A stretch of 64,000 bases of DNA from NCBI RefSeq assembly GCF_000369405.1, contig NZ_KB849994.1:16433-80432 (forward strand). Reading direction: 5' to 3'. Within the stretch, counting starts at the first letter, position 1. Every line of letters begins with the position of its first letter. This document shows, in pieces, positions 17,745 to 28,187 of the stretch. Both the position numbers and the translations under genes were made by a program. The DNA is from Acinetobacter sp. ANC 3929. Lineage in GTDB: Bacteria; Pseudomonadota; Gammaproteobacteria; Pseudomonadales; Moraxellaceae. The notes beneath the pieces are model-generated. The model was not told where the DNA came from and ran no database searches. It saw only the letters and a list, made by a program, of their open reading frames with translations.

Positions 17745-18148
17745 TATTTTAAACTTACGGATAACCCTTCAAGTACTTTACAAGAGTTAATTTCCAAAAA
17801 ACCAGAGCATTTGCTTCTTAAATCAGAAAGTTGTTGCTTAAGCTGAATCTGTTTTTGGATATTCTGCTCTAATTGATGAATATGTTTATCAACTAAGATG
17901 TTAATAGAACTACAGTTTCCACAAGGTTTGTCTTTGTATGCTAATAAAATTTTTATTTCGTCCAAGCCCATATTCAAAGTTCGGCAATTAAGAATAAATA
18001 GAAGTCGCTCTAAGTGGTCTTTGTTATAAAGTCGATAATTAGCTTCCGAACGATTAGGGGCTAGTAATAAAGCTTCTTTTTCATAAAACCGTATTGTAAC
18101 AACAGGGCAACCGGATAGCTGAGATAATTCACCAATTTTTAAGTTCAT
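17744..18148 (-). CDS. cadR: MerR-family regulator, CadR/PbrR-like
   Basis: 134 residues. The N-terminal winged helix (MNLKIGELSQLSGCPVVTIRFYEKEALL) is standard MerR. The metal-sensing part has a Cys in KPCGNCSSINILVDKHI, a dimer helix, and a C-terminal Cys pair (SKCSGFLEINSCKV), close to the CadR/PbrR pattern of Cd(II)/Pb(II) sensors, in which a Cys ahead of the LVDxHI helix binds metal. It is divergent from the CDF gene, with a MerR-type promoter between them. Specificity (Cd, Pb, Zn or another soft divalent ion) cannot be read from sequence alone. Confidence 0.8.
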   Translation of the reverse strand: MNLKIGELSQLSGCPVVTIRFYEKEALLLAPNRSEANYRLYNKDHLERLLFILNCRTLNMGLDEIKILLAYKDKPCGNCSSINILVDKHIHQLEQNIQKQIQLKQQLSDLRSKCSGFLEINSCKVLEGLSVSLK

Positions 18149-18166
18149 TTCAAGTCACCTGATCTA

Positions 18167-18197
18167 TTGACTCTATAGTAGCTATAGGGATTTTAAT
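18167..18197 (+). promoter_or_regulatory. MerR-type promoter/operator of the CDF-feoAB operon
   Basis: A -35 TTGACT (18167-18172) and a -10 TTTAAT (18192-18197) are 19 bases apart, the over-long spacing typical of MerR-controlled promoters. The dyad ACTCTATAG, three bases, CTATAGGGA fills the spacer, and seven of nine positions are symmetric. It resembles the CadR/PbrR/ZntR operators. It is 19 bases from the divergent cadR start, so autoregulation is likely. Confidence 0.75.
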
Positions 18198-18214
18198 ATG
18201 CAATACGTGAAGAT

Positions 18215-19513
18215 ATGACTATAGGCACATCAATGAGTGGTTGCGGTTGTAATCAAGAAAGTTCTTGTGAAGACACTAAGCAAAAACAAAATGAATCAAA
18301 AACAGATTCTTGTAAAATTAAAGATTTAGCTACAGAAGAAAGTGAAAGTTCTTGTTGCGATAATGAGGTACAGCAAGAACCTAACCCTGATGAAAAAGAT
18401 TCATGCGGTAGTAAGCAGTCGAATTCATGCTGTGGTTCGGATTCGATAACTTCACCTGAAAAGATTAGGGGGAGTGAAGATACAGCGACTTTCATCAGTG
18501 ACTATAGCATCCCGAAAATGGATTGTTCCGCAGAGGAACAAATGGTTCGGATGACTTTATCTTCATTGGTAGATGTTAAGAGCTTGGTTTTTGATTTGCC
18601 GAACCGAAACCTAAAAGTTCTGCATAATGGTGAAAGTAATGAAATCACTGCAAAACTTGAAGCTCTTGGATTTGGGGCAAAATTAAATAAAACTGAAGCT
18701 TATGAAAATAAAGAACAAGCACAAGAAGCTAGTACTTTTCTGATTCCGAAGATGGATTGTTCGGCAGAAGAGCAAATGGTAAGAATGGCACTTTCTCCCT
18801 TGCATGAAGTTAAAGGTTTATCTTTTGATTTGTCGCAAAGACAGTTAGTTGTTTTCCATACCAATGGGATTAATGAAATTACCACAAAACTTGAAGCCCT
18901 AGGTTTTGGTGCAAAGCTCGTGGAAACAGTAAAAGCCACTGGGGAATTGCCTGAAACACCAGATCCGACTAAGCAGGCGAAAGTCCTTAAATTATTACTA
19001 GCGATTAATGGTGTTCTTTTTTTTATTGAGTTCATAAGTGGAATTATTGCCGCATCGACGGGGCTCATTGCGGACTCTCTTGATATGTTTGCTGATGCGG
19101 CCGTTTACGGTATAGCACTTTACGCGGTAGGGAAAGCGGCTAAATACCAATTAAAAGCAGCTCATTTTGCAGGATGGATTCAACTTTTATTAGCTTTGAT
19201 CGTTATTATTGATGTTGTCAGACGTTTCATGTTCGGTAGTGAACCAGAGTCAGATTTGATGATCATTATTGGCTTCTTAGCACTTATTGCCAATGTGACG
19301 TGCTTGTATCTCATTTCTGGGCATAGAGATGGCGGAGCCCATATGAAAGCGAGTTGGATCTTTTCAGCTAATGACGTAATAGTAAATATGGGGGTTATTT
19401 TAGCAGGTGTACTTGTTGCATGGACTGGTTCAGCTTACCCAGATTTGATTATTGGTATTCTTGTTTCACTGTTTGTACTGAATGGCGCTCGAAAAATTTT
19501 GGCGTTGAAGTAG
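18215..19513 (+). CDS. CDF-type cation transporter with Cys-rich head and two HMA-like domains
   Basis: 432 residues; ATG 18233 is an alternative start. Residues 1-90 are packed with Cys pairs (GCGC, SSCC, SCCG). Then come two copies, 78 residues apart, of a heavy-metal-associated-like domain each opening PKMDCSAEEQMVRM, and six membrane segments of the cation diffusion facilitator fold. In segment 2 the metal site reads DMFAD (Asp-x3-Asp). In segment 5 the usual His-x3-Asp reads FSAND, so the His is replaced by Phe. The family exports divalent metals in exchange for protons; this subtype's substrate is unclear. It is first in an operon with feoA (10 bases away) and feoB behind the CadR-type promoter. 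Confidence 0.75.
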   Translation: MTIGTSMSGCGCNQESSCEDTKQKQNESKTDSCKIKDLATEESESSCCDNEVQQEPNPDEKDSCGSKQSNSCCGSDSITSPEKIRGSEDTATFISDYSIPKMDCSAEEQMVRMTLSSLVDVKSLVFDLPNRNLKVLHNGESNEITAKLEALGFGAKLNKTEAYENKEQAQEASTFLIPKMDCSAEEQMVRMALSPLHEVKGLSFDLSQRQLVVFHTNGINEITTKLEALGFGAKLVETVKATGELPETPDPTKQAKVLKLLLAINGVLFFIEFISGIIAASTGLIADSLDMFADAAVYGIALYAVGKAAKYQLKAAHFAGWIQLLLALIVIIDVVRRFMFGSEPESDLMIIIGFLALIANVTCLYLISGHRDGGAHMKASWIFSANDVIVNMGVILAGVLVAWTGSAYPDLIIGILVSLFVLNGARKILALK

Positions 19514-19523
19514 GGTGCTGACA

Positions 19524-19781
19524 ATGAATTTATTTCAAGTAAAGCAAGACCAGACTGTAAAAATCATTGATCTTAAAAAGGGTGAACAGTATCAAGATAA
19601 AAATGATCCTGTTCTGGAGCGTTTAGAACTGCTGGGCTTTAGAGTAGGTGAATCCTTACAAGTGCTTGCGAAAGGGCTTTTTGGTGGTGATCCTGTGTTG
19701 GTTCAAATCGAAACCTCACGTTTCGCCTTAAGAAAAAATGAAGCAGAACGAATTTTTGTAGAGATTACCAATGGACACTAA
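19524..19781 (+). CDS. feoA: FeoA-family protein
   Basis: 85 residues from ATG 19524, with AGGGTG six bases upstream; a GTG at 19515 would add three residues. The fold is the small SH3-like FeoA domain: a hydrophobic core around LERLELLGFRVGESLQVLAKG and then DPVLVQIETSRFALRKNEAERIFV. FeoA assists the ferrous transporter FeoB at the inner membrane. It overlaps feoB by 11 bases and follows the CDF gene by 10 bases, so all three are one transcript. Confidence 0.85.
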   Translation: MNLFQVKQDQTVKIIDLKKGEQYQDKNDPVLERLELLGFRVGESLQVLAKGLFGGDPVLVQIETSRFALRKNEAERIFVEITNGH

Positions 19782-21600
19782 AAATATTGCACTTGTTGGT
19801 AATCCTAATTGCGGTAAAACATCACTTTTTAACACCCTCACAGGGACTCGTCAAAAAGTTGCAAATTATGCTGGGGTAACGGTAGAACGGAAAGAGGGAT
19901 TTTTTAAACTGCCATCTGGTGATACCGTTCGAGTATTGGATTTGCCTGGGACTTATAGTTTAAAACCGAGCAGTTTAGATGAGGAGGTAACTAGAGCAGT
20001 ATGCTTTGGTGAATTAAAAGGCGAAGTTATACCTGATATTTTTGTATGTGTTGTCGATGCTACGAATCTTCATCTTCATTTAAGTCTTGTACTTGAAGTC
20101 AGGGCTTTAAACAGACCAATGTTACTTGTTCTTAACATGATGGATGAGGTTAGAAAGCGTGGGATTTCAATTGATACAACGAAGCTATCTCAGCTTTTAG
20201 GTATTCCTGTTGTTGAGTCAGTAGCTGTAAAAACAAAAGGCATTCAGGGGCTATTGACCCAATTGGATCAAAAGAATTTGTTTGTTGCCCCTTATCATTC
20301 TGATCTGAGTCACTTTGACCAAATCAAATATATTACAAAACAAGTCATCTTGAAAAATGATAATGGTGATAAACGAACGGCTTTCTTGGACAAAATATTC
20401 TTACATCCAGTTTTTGGATTATTAATATTGACCTTTACCATGTTTGTAATGTTTCAGGCTGTCTTTATTTGGGCTCAACCGTTAATTTCCTTTGTTGAGG
20501 ATTCGATTTCATGGTTTGGTGGGGCGATAGGACCTCTGATTACTCATCCACTTTTAAGAAGTTTGGTCGTTGATGGTGTAATTGCAGGTGCTGGTAGTGT
20601 ACTCGCGTACATGCCTCAAATTCTGATCTTATTTTTCTTTATTTTAATTTTAGAAGAATCGGGATACTTACCTAGAGCTGCTTTTTTGTTAGATAAGCTG
20701 ATGTCTAAAGCTGGTTTAAGTGGGCGTTCATTTATTCCACTACTTTCGAGCTTTGCTTGTGCAATTCCCGGAGTCATGGCGACTAGAAGTATTAGCTCTG
20801 AAAGAGATCGTTTAGCAACGATTATGATTGCACCTTTAATGACGTGTTCTGCACGACTACCTGTATATGCTTTGCTGATCGCTGCATTCATTCCAAACAA
20901 GTTGGTTTATGGTTGGCTCAGTTTACAAGGTCTAGTTCTGTTCGGGCTTTACATGTCAGGAATCGTATCCGCTTTATTGGTTTCTTTATTCCTGAAATTA
21001 GTCAGAAAAGATAAAACTGAAAGTATTTTCATTTTTGAATTACCTACATACCGTATTCCAGATGTTCGAAATGTAGCTTTGGGGCTTTATGATAGAGCAA
21101 CTATATTCTTAAAAAGAGTTGGTGGAATTATTGTCGCACTTTCTATTTTATTATGGTTCTTGGTAACGTTCCCTTTACCACCTGATAATCCAACAATGCC
21201 ACCAATCAATTATAGTATTGCTGGACAGTTAGGGCATCTAATCCATCCAATATTTGCTCCGATTGGATTTACTTGGGAAATTTGTATTGCTTTGATTCCT
21301 GCAATGGCAGCTCGTGAAGTGATTATTGCTGCGTTAGGGGTGATCTATGCAATGTCTGGTGATGAAGATGCAGTTACCCAGACTTTATTATCTCAAATAT
21401 CTGGTCCGGATGGATGGGGGCTAGCGACAGGTATGTCATTGTTAGTTTGGTTTATCTTTGCCCCGCATTGTTTAGCAACACTAGCGACCATTCGAAGAGA
21501 AACAGGGAGTTGGAAACAACCAGTCGTAATGGCTGTATATCTCTTTTCATTGGCTTATTTATTTTCCTTTATAACTTATCAAGTTATAAGTCGGTTTTAA
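19771..21600 (+). CDS. feoB: Ferrous iron transporter FeoB
   Basis: 609 residues, shorter than the roughly 770 of E. coli FeoB. The N-terminal G protein domain has G1 GNPNCGKTS (residues 9-17), G3 DLPGTYSL and G4 NMMDE. A spacer leads to about nine or ten membrane segments with the gate motif region (SFACAIPGVMATRS and APLMTCSARLPVYALL, with conserved Cys). It imports Fe(II) using GTP. The unusual point is its place behind a CDF exporter and a CadR-type regulator rather than under Fur, which may mean another metal or metal-stress-linked iron supply. A hairpin follows at 21609. There is no FeoC. Confidence 0.9.
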   Translation: MDTKNIALVGNPNCGKTSLFNTLTGTRQKVANYAGVTVERKEGFFKLPSGDTVRVLDLPGTYSLKPSSLDEEVTRAVCFGELKGEVIPDIFVCVVDATNLHLHLSLVLEVRALNRPMLLVLNMMDEVRKRGISIDTTKLSQLLGIPVVESVAVKTKGIQGLLTQLDQKNLFVAPYHSDLSHFDQIKYITKQVILKNDNGDKRTAFLDKIFLHPVFGLLILTFTMFVMFQAVFIWAQPLISFVEDSISWFGGAIGPLITHPLLRSLVVDGVIAGAGSVLAYMPQILILFFFILILEESGYLPRAAFLLDKLMSKAGLSGRSFIPLLSSFACAIPGVMATRSISSERDRLATIMIAPLMTCSARLPVYALLIAAFIPNKLVYGWLSLQGLVLFGLYMSGIVSALLVSLFLKLVRKDKTESIFIFELPTYRIPDVRNVALGLYDRATIFLKRVGGIIVALSILLWFLVTFPLPPDNPTMPPINYSIAGQLGHLIHPIFAPIGFTWEICIALIPAMAAREVIIAALGVIYAMSGDEDAVTQTLLSQISGPDGWGLATGMSLLVWFIFAPHCLATLATIRRETGSWKQPVVMAVYLFSLAYLFSFITYQVISRF

Positions 21601-21608
21601 TTTAGAAG

Positions 21609-21636
21609 GCGGTTGTTGATATAAACCAACAACCGC
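21609..21636 (+). terminator. Hairpin after feoB
   Basis: GCGGTTGTTG pairs perfectly with CAACAACCGC around an eight-base loop. The T run after it is weak. Confidence 0.55.
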
Positions 21637-21725
21637 TGTTTAATGAATTAGTTTAATTAATTATAGGATTGTTATTTACAGGATAATCTGTAAAACTAAA
21701 AAGGTTAAATTTTGGTCTTGATGTT

Positions 21726-22130
21726 ATGCACTTGTTAAGGACATGCTTATCGCTGTTTTTATCTTTTGCTATCCTAATTGTAGGATCGGCAGCAGCTGCT
21801 GCATCTGTACATAGCCCATGTTTAATGTCATCTCAAGATACACAATCCATGCAAATGATGAATTCTGAAGATCATGAAAAAGCAAGTGCTATGCACATGG
21901 ATTGTATGAAAGCTGAGGTAAAGATTAAGAAGCAATTACATGATCCATCATGTATGTCTAAGCAAGATTGTATTATGTCATTTTCTAAAATTGCATATAC
22001 ATCTACAGCGCTGGATGTTTTGCAGTCGATGATTTTTTTACCTGCGGAACAGTCTACTTTTTCTCCATTAAATCAAAATTTCATCTCATCTGATCTTTCC
22101 AATTTATGGAAACCCCCACGCTTTAACTAA
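21726..22130 (+). CDS. Small secreted Met/His/Cys-rich protein ahead of the cus operon
   Basis: 134 residues. Signal peptide MHLLRTCLSLFLSFAILIVG with an Ala-rich end (SAAAAASVHS). The mature part has scattered metal-type ligands (MQMMNSEDHEKAS, MHMDCMKAE, PSCMSKQDCIM). The C-terminus (NQNFISSDLSNLWKPPRFN) resembles the tail of short proteins often found directly before heavy-metal RND operons. It stands 80 bases before the TolC-type gene. A periplasmic metal-binding role is inferred from composition; I do not know a named family. The ribosome site is weak. Confidence 0.55.
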   Translation: MHLLRTCLSLFLSFAILIVGSAAAAASVHSPCLMSSQDTQSMQMMNSEDHEKASAMHMDCMKAEVKIKKQLHDPSCMSKQDCIMSFSKIAYTSTALDVLQSMIFLPAEQSTFSPLNQNFISSDLSNLWKPPRFN

Positions 22131-22210
22131 TTTGATGATTCTTCATCATTCATAGAGTTTTCTATGGGTGTTCTGCACGTGCGCGTGTACATCATTTTAG
22201 AGCTAAAAAT

Positions 22211-23515
22211 ATGAACTTTAATAAAGGAAAGCTGTCCCTAAAATGGGGTGGATGCTCGATTGCGACGATCTGTTTTTTCTTGAGTTATGGACATGCTTAT
22301 GCCCAGCCACTGACTTTGGATACAGCATTGAAGCTTGCTGAGCGATATGCGCCTGCTCTAAGAGCTAATAGTGCTCAGATTGAAGGTGCTGAGAATATAG
22401 TTTCAGCTTCAGGTATTTTGCCCAATCCTAAACTATTTGTGGGTCTCGATAATTACCCTGTATCAGGTGATGCTGCATGGTCTGTCACACAAGAGGGGAT
22501 GACGATGCAAAAGATTGGCATCATGCAAGATTTTCCAAATCGTGCCAAAAGATTAGCTGAAGTTGAATTAGCAAAAGCTGAATTGGGTTCAGCAAATGCT
22601 CAAACAGAAATTCTGCGAATTGAGTTACGTCAAAAAGTAGCATCGGCATGGCTTAAACGTTTTTATCTTGAGCGTAAACTGGCGTTATATGATGACCTTC
22701 TTTCAGAAAATGGATTGCTATCCCAGATTACACAAACACAGGTTGCGTCTGGTCGAACCATGGTTGCTAATACAATTTCCCCTAGGCTGGACAAAACTAT
22801 TTTGCTTGATCAAAAAGATGATTTGCTTCGAGATATAAATAAGGCAAAACTAGAATTACACCGATTAATCAGTGAGGATTCTAGTGGTACAACTGAAATA
22901 GAAAGTTTGCCTACCCAAGAACCTATAATTAATTTTGATACATCACGTTTATATCATCATCTGCATCAACACCCTGAACTAAAAGCATTCCAAGCAGAAA
23001 AGCAAACTGTTGAAGCAAAGCTTAAGCAAGCCCAAGCCCTTCAAAAACCAGATTGGGGTATTGAGCTTGCCTATCAGCATCGTGCTCCTGAATTTGGAGA
23101 TATGATTGGTGTACAACTGACAACAGAACTACCAATATTTTCAAAAAAACGTAGTGGTCCGCTCATTCAGGCAGCATTAGCTGAACAAAATCGGATTACA
23201 GCAGATCAGGAGATAAAATACCGCGACCATCTCACCATGTTAGATGAGGGGCTATCGGATTTAAAAGCTCTTGAAAGACAAATCCAACGTACCGTTCAAA
23301 GTACACTTCCTTTGGCTAAAGAAAAAGTAACTTTACAGTTAGCAAGTTATCAGGCTGGTAAAGCCAATTTGTCAGATGTCATTGAGACACGACAAGCATT
23401 ACTAAATCAGCGATTACGTCTCATCGATTTACAACAACAGCAAGCAATGATCAAAGCCCAGCTCTATTTTTCTTTTGTAGAACCCACCTTAAACCATGCT
23501 GAGGAGTCAAGATAA
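22211..23515 (+). CDS. cusC: Outer-membrane channel of the Cu/Ag RND pump (CusC-like)
   Basis: 434 residues. A signal peptide (LSYGHAYA) is followed by the duplicated outer membrane efflux fold: LDTALKLAERYAPALRANSAQIEGA and the second half LKAFQAEKQTVEAKLKQAQALQKPDWGIEL, with long coiled-coil helices. No lipobox Cys is seen, unlike E. coli CusC. It forms the trimeric TolC-type exit duct for CusBA. Its last base is the first base of the next gene's ATG, so translation is coupled. It is placed with cusB and cusA in the usual order C-B-A. Confidence 0.85.
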   Translation: MNFNKGKLSLKWGGCSIATICFFLSYGHAYAQPLTLDTALKLAERYAPALRANSAQIEGAENIVSASGILPNPKLFVGLDNYPVSGDAAWSVTQEGMTMQKIGIMQDFPNRAKRLAEVELAKAELGSANAQTEILRIELRQKVASAWLKRFYLERKLALYDDLLSENGLLSQITQTQVASGRTMVANTISPRLDKTILLDQKDDLLRDINKAKLELHRLISEDSSGTTEIESLPTQEPIINFDTSRLYHHLHQHPELKAFQAEKQTVEAKLKQAQALQKPDWGIELAYQHRAPEFGDMIGVQLTTELPIFSKKRSGPLIQAALAEQNRITADQEIKYRDHLTMLDEGLSDLKALERQIQRTVQSTLPLAKEKVTLQLASYQAGKANLSDVIETRQALLNQRLRLIDLQQQQAMIKAQLYFSFVEPTLNHAEESR

Positions 23516-25005
23516 TGTTAAAAAATAAATTGGCATTTGTAATTGCTGGCTTGATTGTGGGCAGCTTGGGAGTCGGTAGTGGGATTGGATATTGGTATGC
23601 GCATCAAAATGATGAAAAGCAAACTGTAAGTGATCAGGCAACTGCTAAAGTGTTGTACTGGTACGATCCAATGAAACCAGAACAGCATTTTGATAAGCCA
23701 GGGAAATCCCCTTTTATGGATATGCAGTTAGTCCCTAAGTATGCGGATGAAAGTACTTCTGGAATAACTGAAAGTGCAGGAGTAAAGATTGATCCAGCTC
23801 TTCAACAAAATCTAGCCATTCGTTATGCCACAGTCGAACAGGCTGTAATGGGCAATACCTTGTTAACCAATGGCATATTACAAGCGAATGAACGACAGGT
23901 AGCAATTCTGCAAACACGAGCAAGTGGTTTTGTTCAGCGTGTTTATGGCCATGCAGTCGGGGATATAGTGACTCAAGGGAGTCCGATTGCTGATATTTCA
24001 ATCCCTGAGTGGACTGGGGAACAGACTGAGTTTTTGGCAGTACTTAAAATAGGAGACCGTTCTCTTATTCAAGCAAGTCGACAACGCCTACAGCTTCTGG
24101 GAATCCCACCAAATGTGATCCATCAAGTCGAACGGACACATCAAGTACAGTCTAATATGACTTTGAGTGCTCCTTTGAGTGGATTCATTGACTCACTAGA
24201 AGTTCGTAGTGGAATGGCTTTAGCTATGGGGCAAACACTTGCCACCATTAAAGGCGTGAATCCAATTTGGTTAGAAGCAGCAGTGCCTGAAACGCAAATT
24301 GCTGGGATAAAGCGAGGAGATAAAATCGAAGCAACTTTTGCTGCGTACCCTCAAAAAGTGTCTGGCAAAGTCATTGATATTTTACCGACATTAGATACTA
24401 CAAGCAGAACCATAAAAGTTCGTATTGAGTTACCCAATAGAGAGGGGCAACTCAAGCCCGGAATGTTTGCTTCTGTCAAATTTTCCAACAATCCTCAAAG
24501 CAGTTTAGTTGTGCCAGAGCAAGCTGTTATACGTACAGGTACTCGTAATATTATTATTGTCGCACATGAAAAAGGGCGTTTCGAACCTGTTGTTGTACAG
24601 TTAGGACAGAGTGACGGAAATAAAATAGCAATTCTACAGGGTTTGAACGCTGGTCAGAAAATCGTGATTTCGGGACAATTCCTAATTGATTCTGAGGCCA
24701 ATTTACAGGGTGTACTGGATAAGCTGAACACTGGACAATCGATTACATCATCTCAAGTGACTAAGGCATCAATATACCAAGGCATTGGTAAAGTGGAAAA
24801 AGTTACAGCTCAAGACATTACCATTTCACATCATGCAATTGCTGAATTGGGGTGGGGGGCTATGACCATGAGCTTTAAACAACCAGTACAACCATTTACC
24901 CAAATTCAGCAAGGCGAGCAGGTCAGTTTTCGTTTTACACGTGTTGGGGATGCTTATGTTATTTCTGACATTTCCAAGATGTCTATGACATCTATGCAGA
25001 ACTAA
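23515..25005 (+). CDS. cusB: RND periplasmic adaptor CusB with fused CusF domain
   Basis: 496 residues. N-terminal anchor segment ([23 protein letters not shown]); a heavy-metal-binding motif ([18 protein letters not shown] and [10 protein letters not shown], residues about 44-75); lipoyl/barrel-sandwich and beta-barrel adaptor domains ([33 protein letters not shown]); then an extra C-terminal domain from about residue 425 with [20 protein letters not shown] and WGAMTMSFK. That is the CusF fold with its Cu/Ag ligands His, Trp and the two Met. Standard CusB ends before this. It links CusA to CusC and may collect copper directly through its own CusF part. Confidence 0.9.
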   Translation: MLKNKLAFVIAGLIVGSLGVGSGIGYWYAHQNDEKQTVSDQATAKVLYWYDPMKPEQHFDKPGKSPFMDMQLVPKYADESTSGITESAGVKIDPALQQNLAIRYATVEQAVMGNTLLTNGILQANERQVAILQTRASGFVQRVYGHAVGDIVTQGSPIADISIPEWTGEQTEFLAVLKIGDRSLIQASRQRLQLLGIPPNVIHQVERTHQVQSNMTLSAPLSGFIDSLEVRSGMALAMGQTLATIKGVNPIWLEAAVPETQIAGIKRGDKIEATFAAYPQKVSGKVIDILPTLDTTSRTIKVRIELPNREGQLKPGMFASVKFSNNPQSSLVVPEQAVIRTGTRNIIIVAHEKGRFEPVVVQLGQSDGNKIAILQGLNAGQKIVISGQFLIDSEANLQGVLDKLNTGQSITSSQVTKASIYQGIGKVEKVTAQDITISHHAIAELGWGAMTMSFKQPVQPFTQIQQGEQVSFRFTRVGDAYVISDISKMSMTSMQN

Positions 25006-25019
25006 ACGGGAGAACCATT

Positions 25020-28000
25020 ATGATCGCCCGTATTATTCGTTTTTCAATTACAAATCGAGTATTTGTCTTATTAGCTGCTGTAGTTCTTGCCGTTTGGGGA
25101 ACTTGGGCTGTCAAGAATACTCCGGTTGATGCTTTGCCAGATCTGTCTGATGTACAAGTGATTGTGCGAACTAATTTTCCCGGTCAAGCACCACAAATTG
25201 TTGAAAATCAGGTGACTTATCCTTTAACAACGACCATGTTATCAGTACCCGGTGTTAAAGCTGTTCGGGGCTATTCTTTTTTTGGTGATTCGTTTGTTTA
25301 TGTCATTTTTGATGAACATACTGATCTTTATTGGGCACGTTCTCGTGTATTGGAATATCTCAATCAAATACAAGAAAGAATGCCTGCAAATGCAAAATCT
25401 TCATTAGGACCAGATGCTACAGGTGTTGGTTGGATCTACGAATATGCTTTGGTTGATCCAACAGGGCAACATGATCTCTCACAACTGCGAAGCATACAAG
25501 ATTGGTTTTTGAAGTATGAACTGAAGACAGTACCAAATGTGGCTGAGGTCGCCACAATTGGGGGGATGGTTAAACAATATCAAGTTGTTTTAGACCCAAC
25601 CAAAATGGCAGCATTCGGTATAACTCAGCGAAGCATAATTGAAGCAATTCAAAAGGCAAATCAGGAAACTGGCGGTTCAGTCCTAGAAATGGCTGAAACT
25701 GAATATATGGTGAGAGCTTCAGGTTATTTAAAAACATTAGAAGATTTTCGGCAGATTCCGTTACGTACAAACGATTTAGGTGTTCCAATCACTCTTGGAG
25801 ATGTTGCAATGATTCAACTCGGTCCTGAAATGCGTCGTGGAATTACTGAACTCAATGGACAAGGGGAAACTGTTGGAGGTGTTGTGATTTTACGTGCTGG
25901 TAAAAATGCACGTGAAACCATTACTGCTGTAAAAGAAAAACTTGCTGAATTACAACAAAGTCTACCGAAAGGTGTACAAGTTGTTTCTGTGTATGACCGC
26001 AGTCAATTGATTGATCGGGCGGTAGAGAATCTCAGCCATAAATTAATTGAAGAGTTTATTGTAGTGGCTTTGGTTTGTGGGCTATTCCTCTGGCATTTAC
26101 GTTCAGCAATGGTTGCGATTGTTTCTTTGCCTTTGGGAATCTTGTCAGCCTTTTTATTGATGTATTATCAGGGACTAAATGCCAATATCATGTCATTGGG
26201 TGGGATTGCAATCGCGATTGGTGCTATGGTTGATGCATCTGTGGTTATGGTCGAAAATGCACATAAGCATATCGAAGCTTGGCAACATGAACATCCTGAT
26301 CGAGTTTTAGAAATACAAGAGCGTTGGGACATCATTACACGTTCTGCCAGTGAGGTTGGGCCTGCTTTATTTTTCTGTTTACTCATCATTACTTTATCCT
26401 TTATTCCCATTTTTACTTTGCAAGCACAAGAAGGACGATTGTTCTCTCCATTGGCATTTACTAAAACTTATGCCATGGCTGCTGCTGCGGGGCTATCTAT
26501 TACATTGATTCCAGTTTTGATGGGATACTGGATTCGCGGGAAGTTACCATCTGAACAACGGAATCCATTAAACCGTTTTCTCATCAAAATATACCGTCCT
26601 ATGTTAGATAAAGTCTTAGCTTATCCAAAGACAACGTTATTAGGTGCGTTACTCATTTTTCTTATCAGTCTTTTTCCTTTAACGCAATTAGGTGGAGAGT
26701 TCCTGCCTAATATGGATGAAGGTGATTTACTGTATATGCCTTCAGCTTTACCGGGATTGTCCGCAGCAAAAGCTTCTGAATTACTTCAACAGACTGATCG
26801 AATGATTAAAACTGTTCCAGAGGTTGCCACTGTATTTGGTAAAGCTGGGCGAGCAGAGTCGGCTACAGATCCTGCACCTTTAGAAATGTTTGAAACCACG
26901 ATTCAGTTTAAACCACGATCTGAATGGCGTTCAGGTATGACACCAGATAAGTTGATAAAAGAACTGGATAAAGCTGTTCAAGTACCGGGTTTAACAAATA
27001 TCTGGGTGCCGCCTATTCGTAACAGAATTGATATGTTGGCGACCGGGGTTAAAAGCCCAATCGGGATCAAGATTTCAGCAAATGATTTGCAAGATATTGA
27101 TCGGGTAGCACAACAAATTGAACAGGTTGCCAAAAAAGTGCCCGGTGTTAGCTCAGCTTTAGCTGAACGACTCACTGGTGGGCGATATGTTGATATCGAT
27201 ATTAATCGAATGGAAGCTGCACGCTATGGTCTCAATATCACCGATGTACAGCAAATTGTGTCATCAGCAATTGGTGGGGAAAATATTGGTGAAACTGTTG
27301 AAGGGTTAGCAAGGTATCCTATTAATGTACGTTATCCGCGAGAAATTCGAGATTCACTTGAGGCATTAAGAAATTTACCAATTCTGACTGAATCAGGTCA
27401 GCAAATTGTTTTGAGTAGTGTTGCCAACATTCAAATCACAGATGGTCCTCCGATGTTAAAAAGTGAGAATGCTCGTCCAAGTGGTTGGGTCTATGTTGAT
27501 GTACAAGGACGTGATTTAGCCTCCGTTGTTCGGGATTTGAAACAGTCTATTGACCAACAAGTGAAACGCTCTGCGGGTATGAGTATTAGTTATTCAGGTC
27601 AATTTGAATTTATGGAAAGAGCAAATGCTCGCCTAAAGGTAGTAATACCAATCACTTTGATGATCATTTTTCTATTGCTGTATCTGATTTTTAGACAAGT
27701 ACAAGATGCTGCTCTGATTATGCTGACTCTACCATTCGCTTTAATTGGTGGTATTTGGGCAATGTATTTCAGTGGTTATAATTTCTCAATTGCCATTGCA
27801 GTAGGCTTTATTGCACTTGCCGGTGTTGCCGCAGAGTTTGGAGTGGTCATGTTGTTTTATTTAAAGCAGGCGATAGAACATGCTCAACAAAATTTATCAT
27901 CTTTAACTGAGCAGCAACTCAATGATGCCCTTCGTACAGGGGCAGTACTACGGGTTCGCCCTAAAGCGATGACTGTAGCTGTCATTCTGGCGGGTTTGAT

Positions 28001-28154
28001 TCCTATCCTTTTAGGAACTGGAACGGGCTCTGAATTGATGAGTCGTATTGCTTTACCTATGGTTGGGGGCATGATTTCAGCTCCACTTTTATCAATGTTT
28101 GTTATTCCCGCTGCATATCAGCTTTTAATCAAAAGAAAACTATCAAAATCTTGA
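25020..28154 (+). CDS. cusA: Cu(I)/Ag(I) RND efflux pump CusA
   Basis: 1044 residues with 12 membrane segments and two large periplasmic loops. In segment 4, [20 protein letters not shown] is the monovalent-metal (CusA) type, not the CzcA divalent type. The three methionines that bind Cu/Ag in CusA have counterparts in [15 protein letters not shown] and RIDMLATG. It uses the proton gradient to move Cu(I)/Ag(I) from periplasm or cytoplasm through CusB and CusC. It follows cusB by 14 bases. A hairpin covers its stop codon. Confidence 0.92.
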   Translation: MIARIIRFSITNRVFVLLAAVVLAVWGTWAVKNTPVDALPDLSDVQVIVRTNFPGQAPQIVENQVTYPLTTTMLSVPGVKAVRGYSFFGDSFVYVIFDEHTDLYWARSRVLEYLNQIQERMPANAKSSLGPDATGVGWIYEYALVDPTGQHDLSQLRSIQDWFLKYELKTVPNVAEVATIGGMVKQYQVVLDPTKMAAFGITQRSIIEAIQKANQETGGSVLEMAETEYMVRASGYLKTLEDFRQIPLRTNDLGVPITLGDVAMIQLGPEMRRGITELNGQGETVGGVVILRAGKNARETITAVKEKLAELQQSLPKGVQVVSVYDRSQLIDRAVENLSHKLIEEFIVVALVCGLFLWHLRSAMVAIVSLPLGILSAFLLMYYQGLNANIMSLGGIAIAIGAMVDASVVMVENAHKHIEAWQHEHPDRVLEIQERWDIITRSASEVGPALFFCLLIITLSFIPIFTLQAQEGRLFSPLAFTKTYAMAAAAGLSITLIPVLMGYWIRGKLPSEQRNPLNRFLIKIYRPMLDKVLAYPKTTLLGALLIFLISLFPLTQLGGEFLPNMDEGDLLYMPSALPGLSAAKASELLQQTDRMIKTVPEVATVFGKAGRAESATDPAPLEMFETTIQFKPRSEWRSGMTPDKLIKELDKAVQVPGLTNIWVPPIRNRIDMLATGVKSPIGIKISANDLQDIDRVAQQIEQVAKKVPGVSSALAERLTGGRYVDIDINRMEAARYGLNITDVQQIVSSAIGGENIGETVEGLARYPINVRYPREIRDSLEALRNLPILTESGQQIVLSSVANIQITDGPPMLKSENARPSGWVYVDVQGRDLASVVRDLKQSIDQQVKRSAGMSISYSGQFEFMERANARLKVVIPITLMIIFLLLYLIFRQVQDAALIMLTLPFALIGGIWAMYFSGYNFSIAIAVGFIALAGVAAEFGVVMLFYLKQAIEHAQQNLSSLTEQQLNDALRTGAVLRVRPKAMTVAVILAGLIPILLGTGTGSELMSRIALPMVGGMISAPLLSMFVIPAAYQLLIKRKLSKS

Positions 28155-28162
28155 TAGTTTTC
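28135..28162 (+). terminator. Hairpin over the cusA stop codon
   Basis: GAAAACTATCAA pairs perfectly with TTGATAGTTTTC around the loop AATC, and the stop TGA lies inside the 3' arm. It is followed by TTATTTCG. It may reduce read-through into the cusF-like gene 25 bases on. Confidence 0.55.
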
Positions 28163-28187
28163 TTATTTCGTTCAAAGAGGTTTTATT

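Noticed and set aside
21955..21995. Third CusR-like half site (ATGTCATTTT) near 21.98 kb
   Set aside because: It lies inside the small Met/Cys-rich coding region and has no matching left arm.
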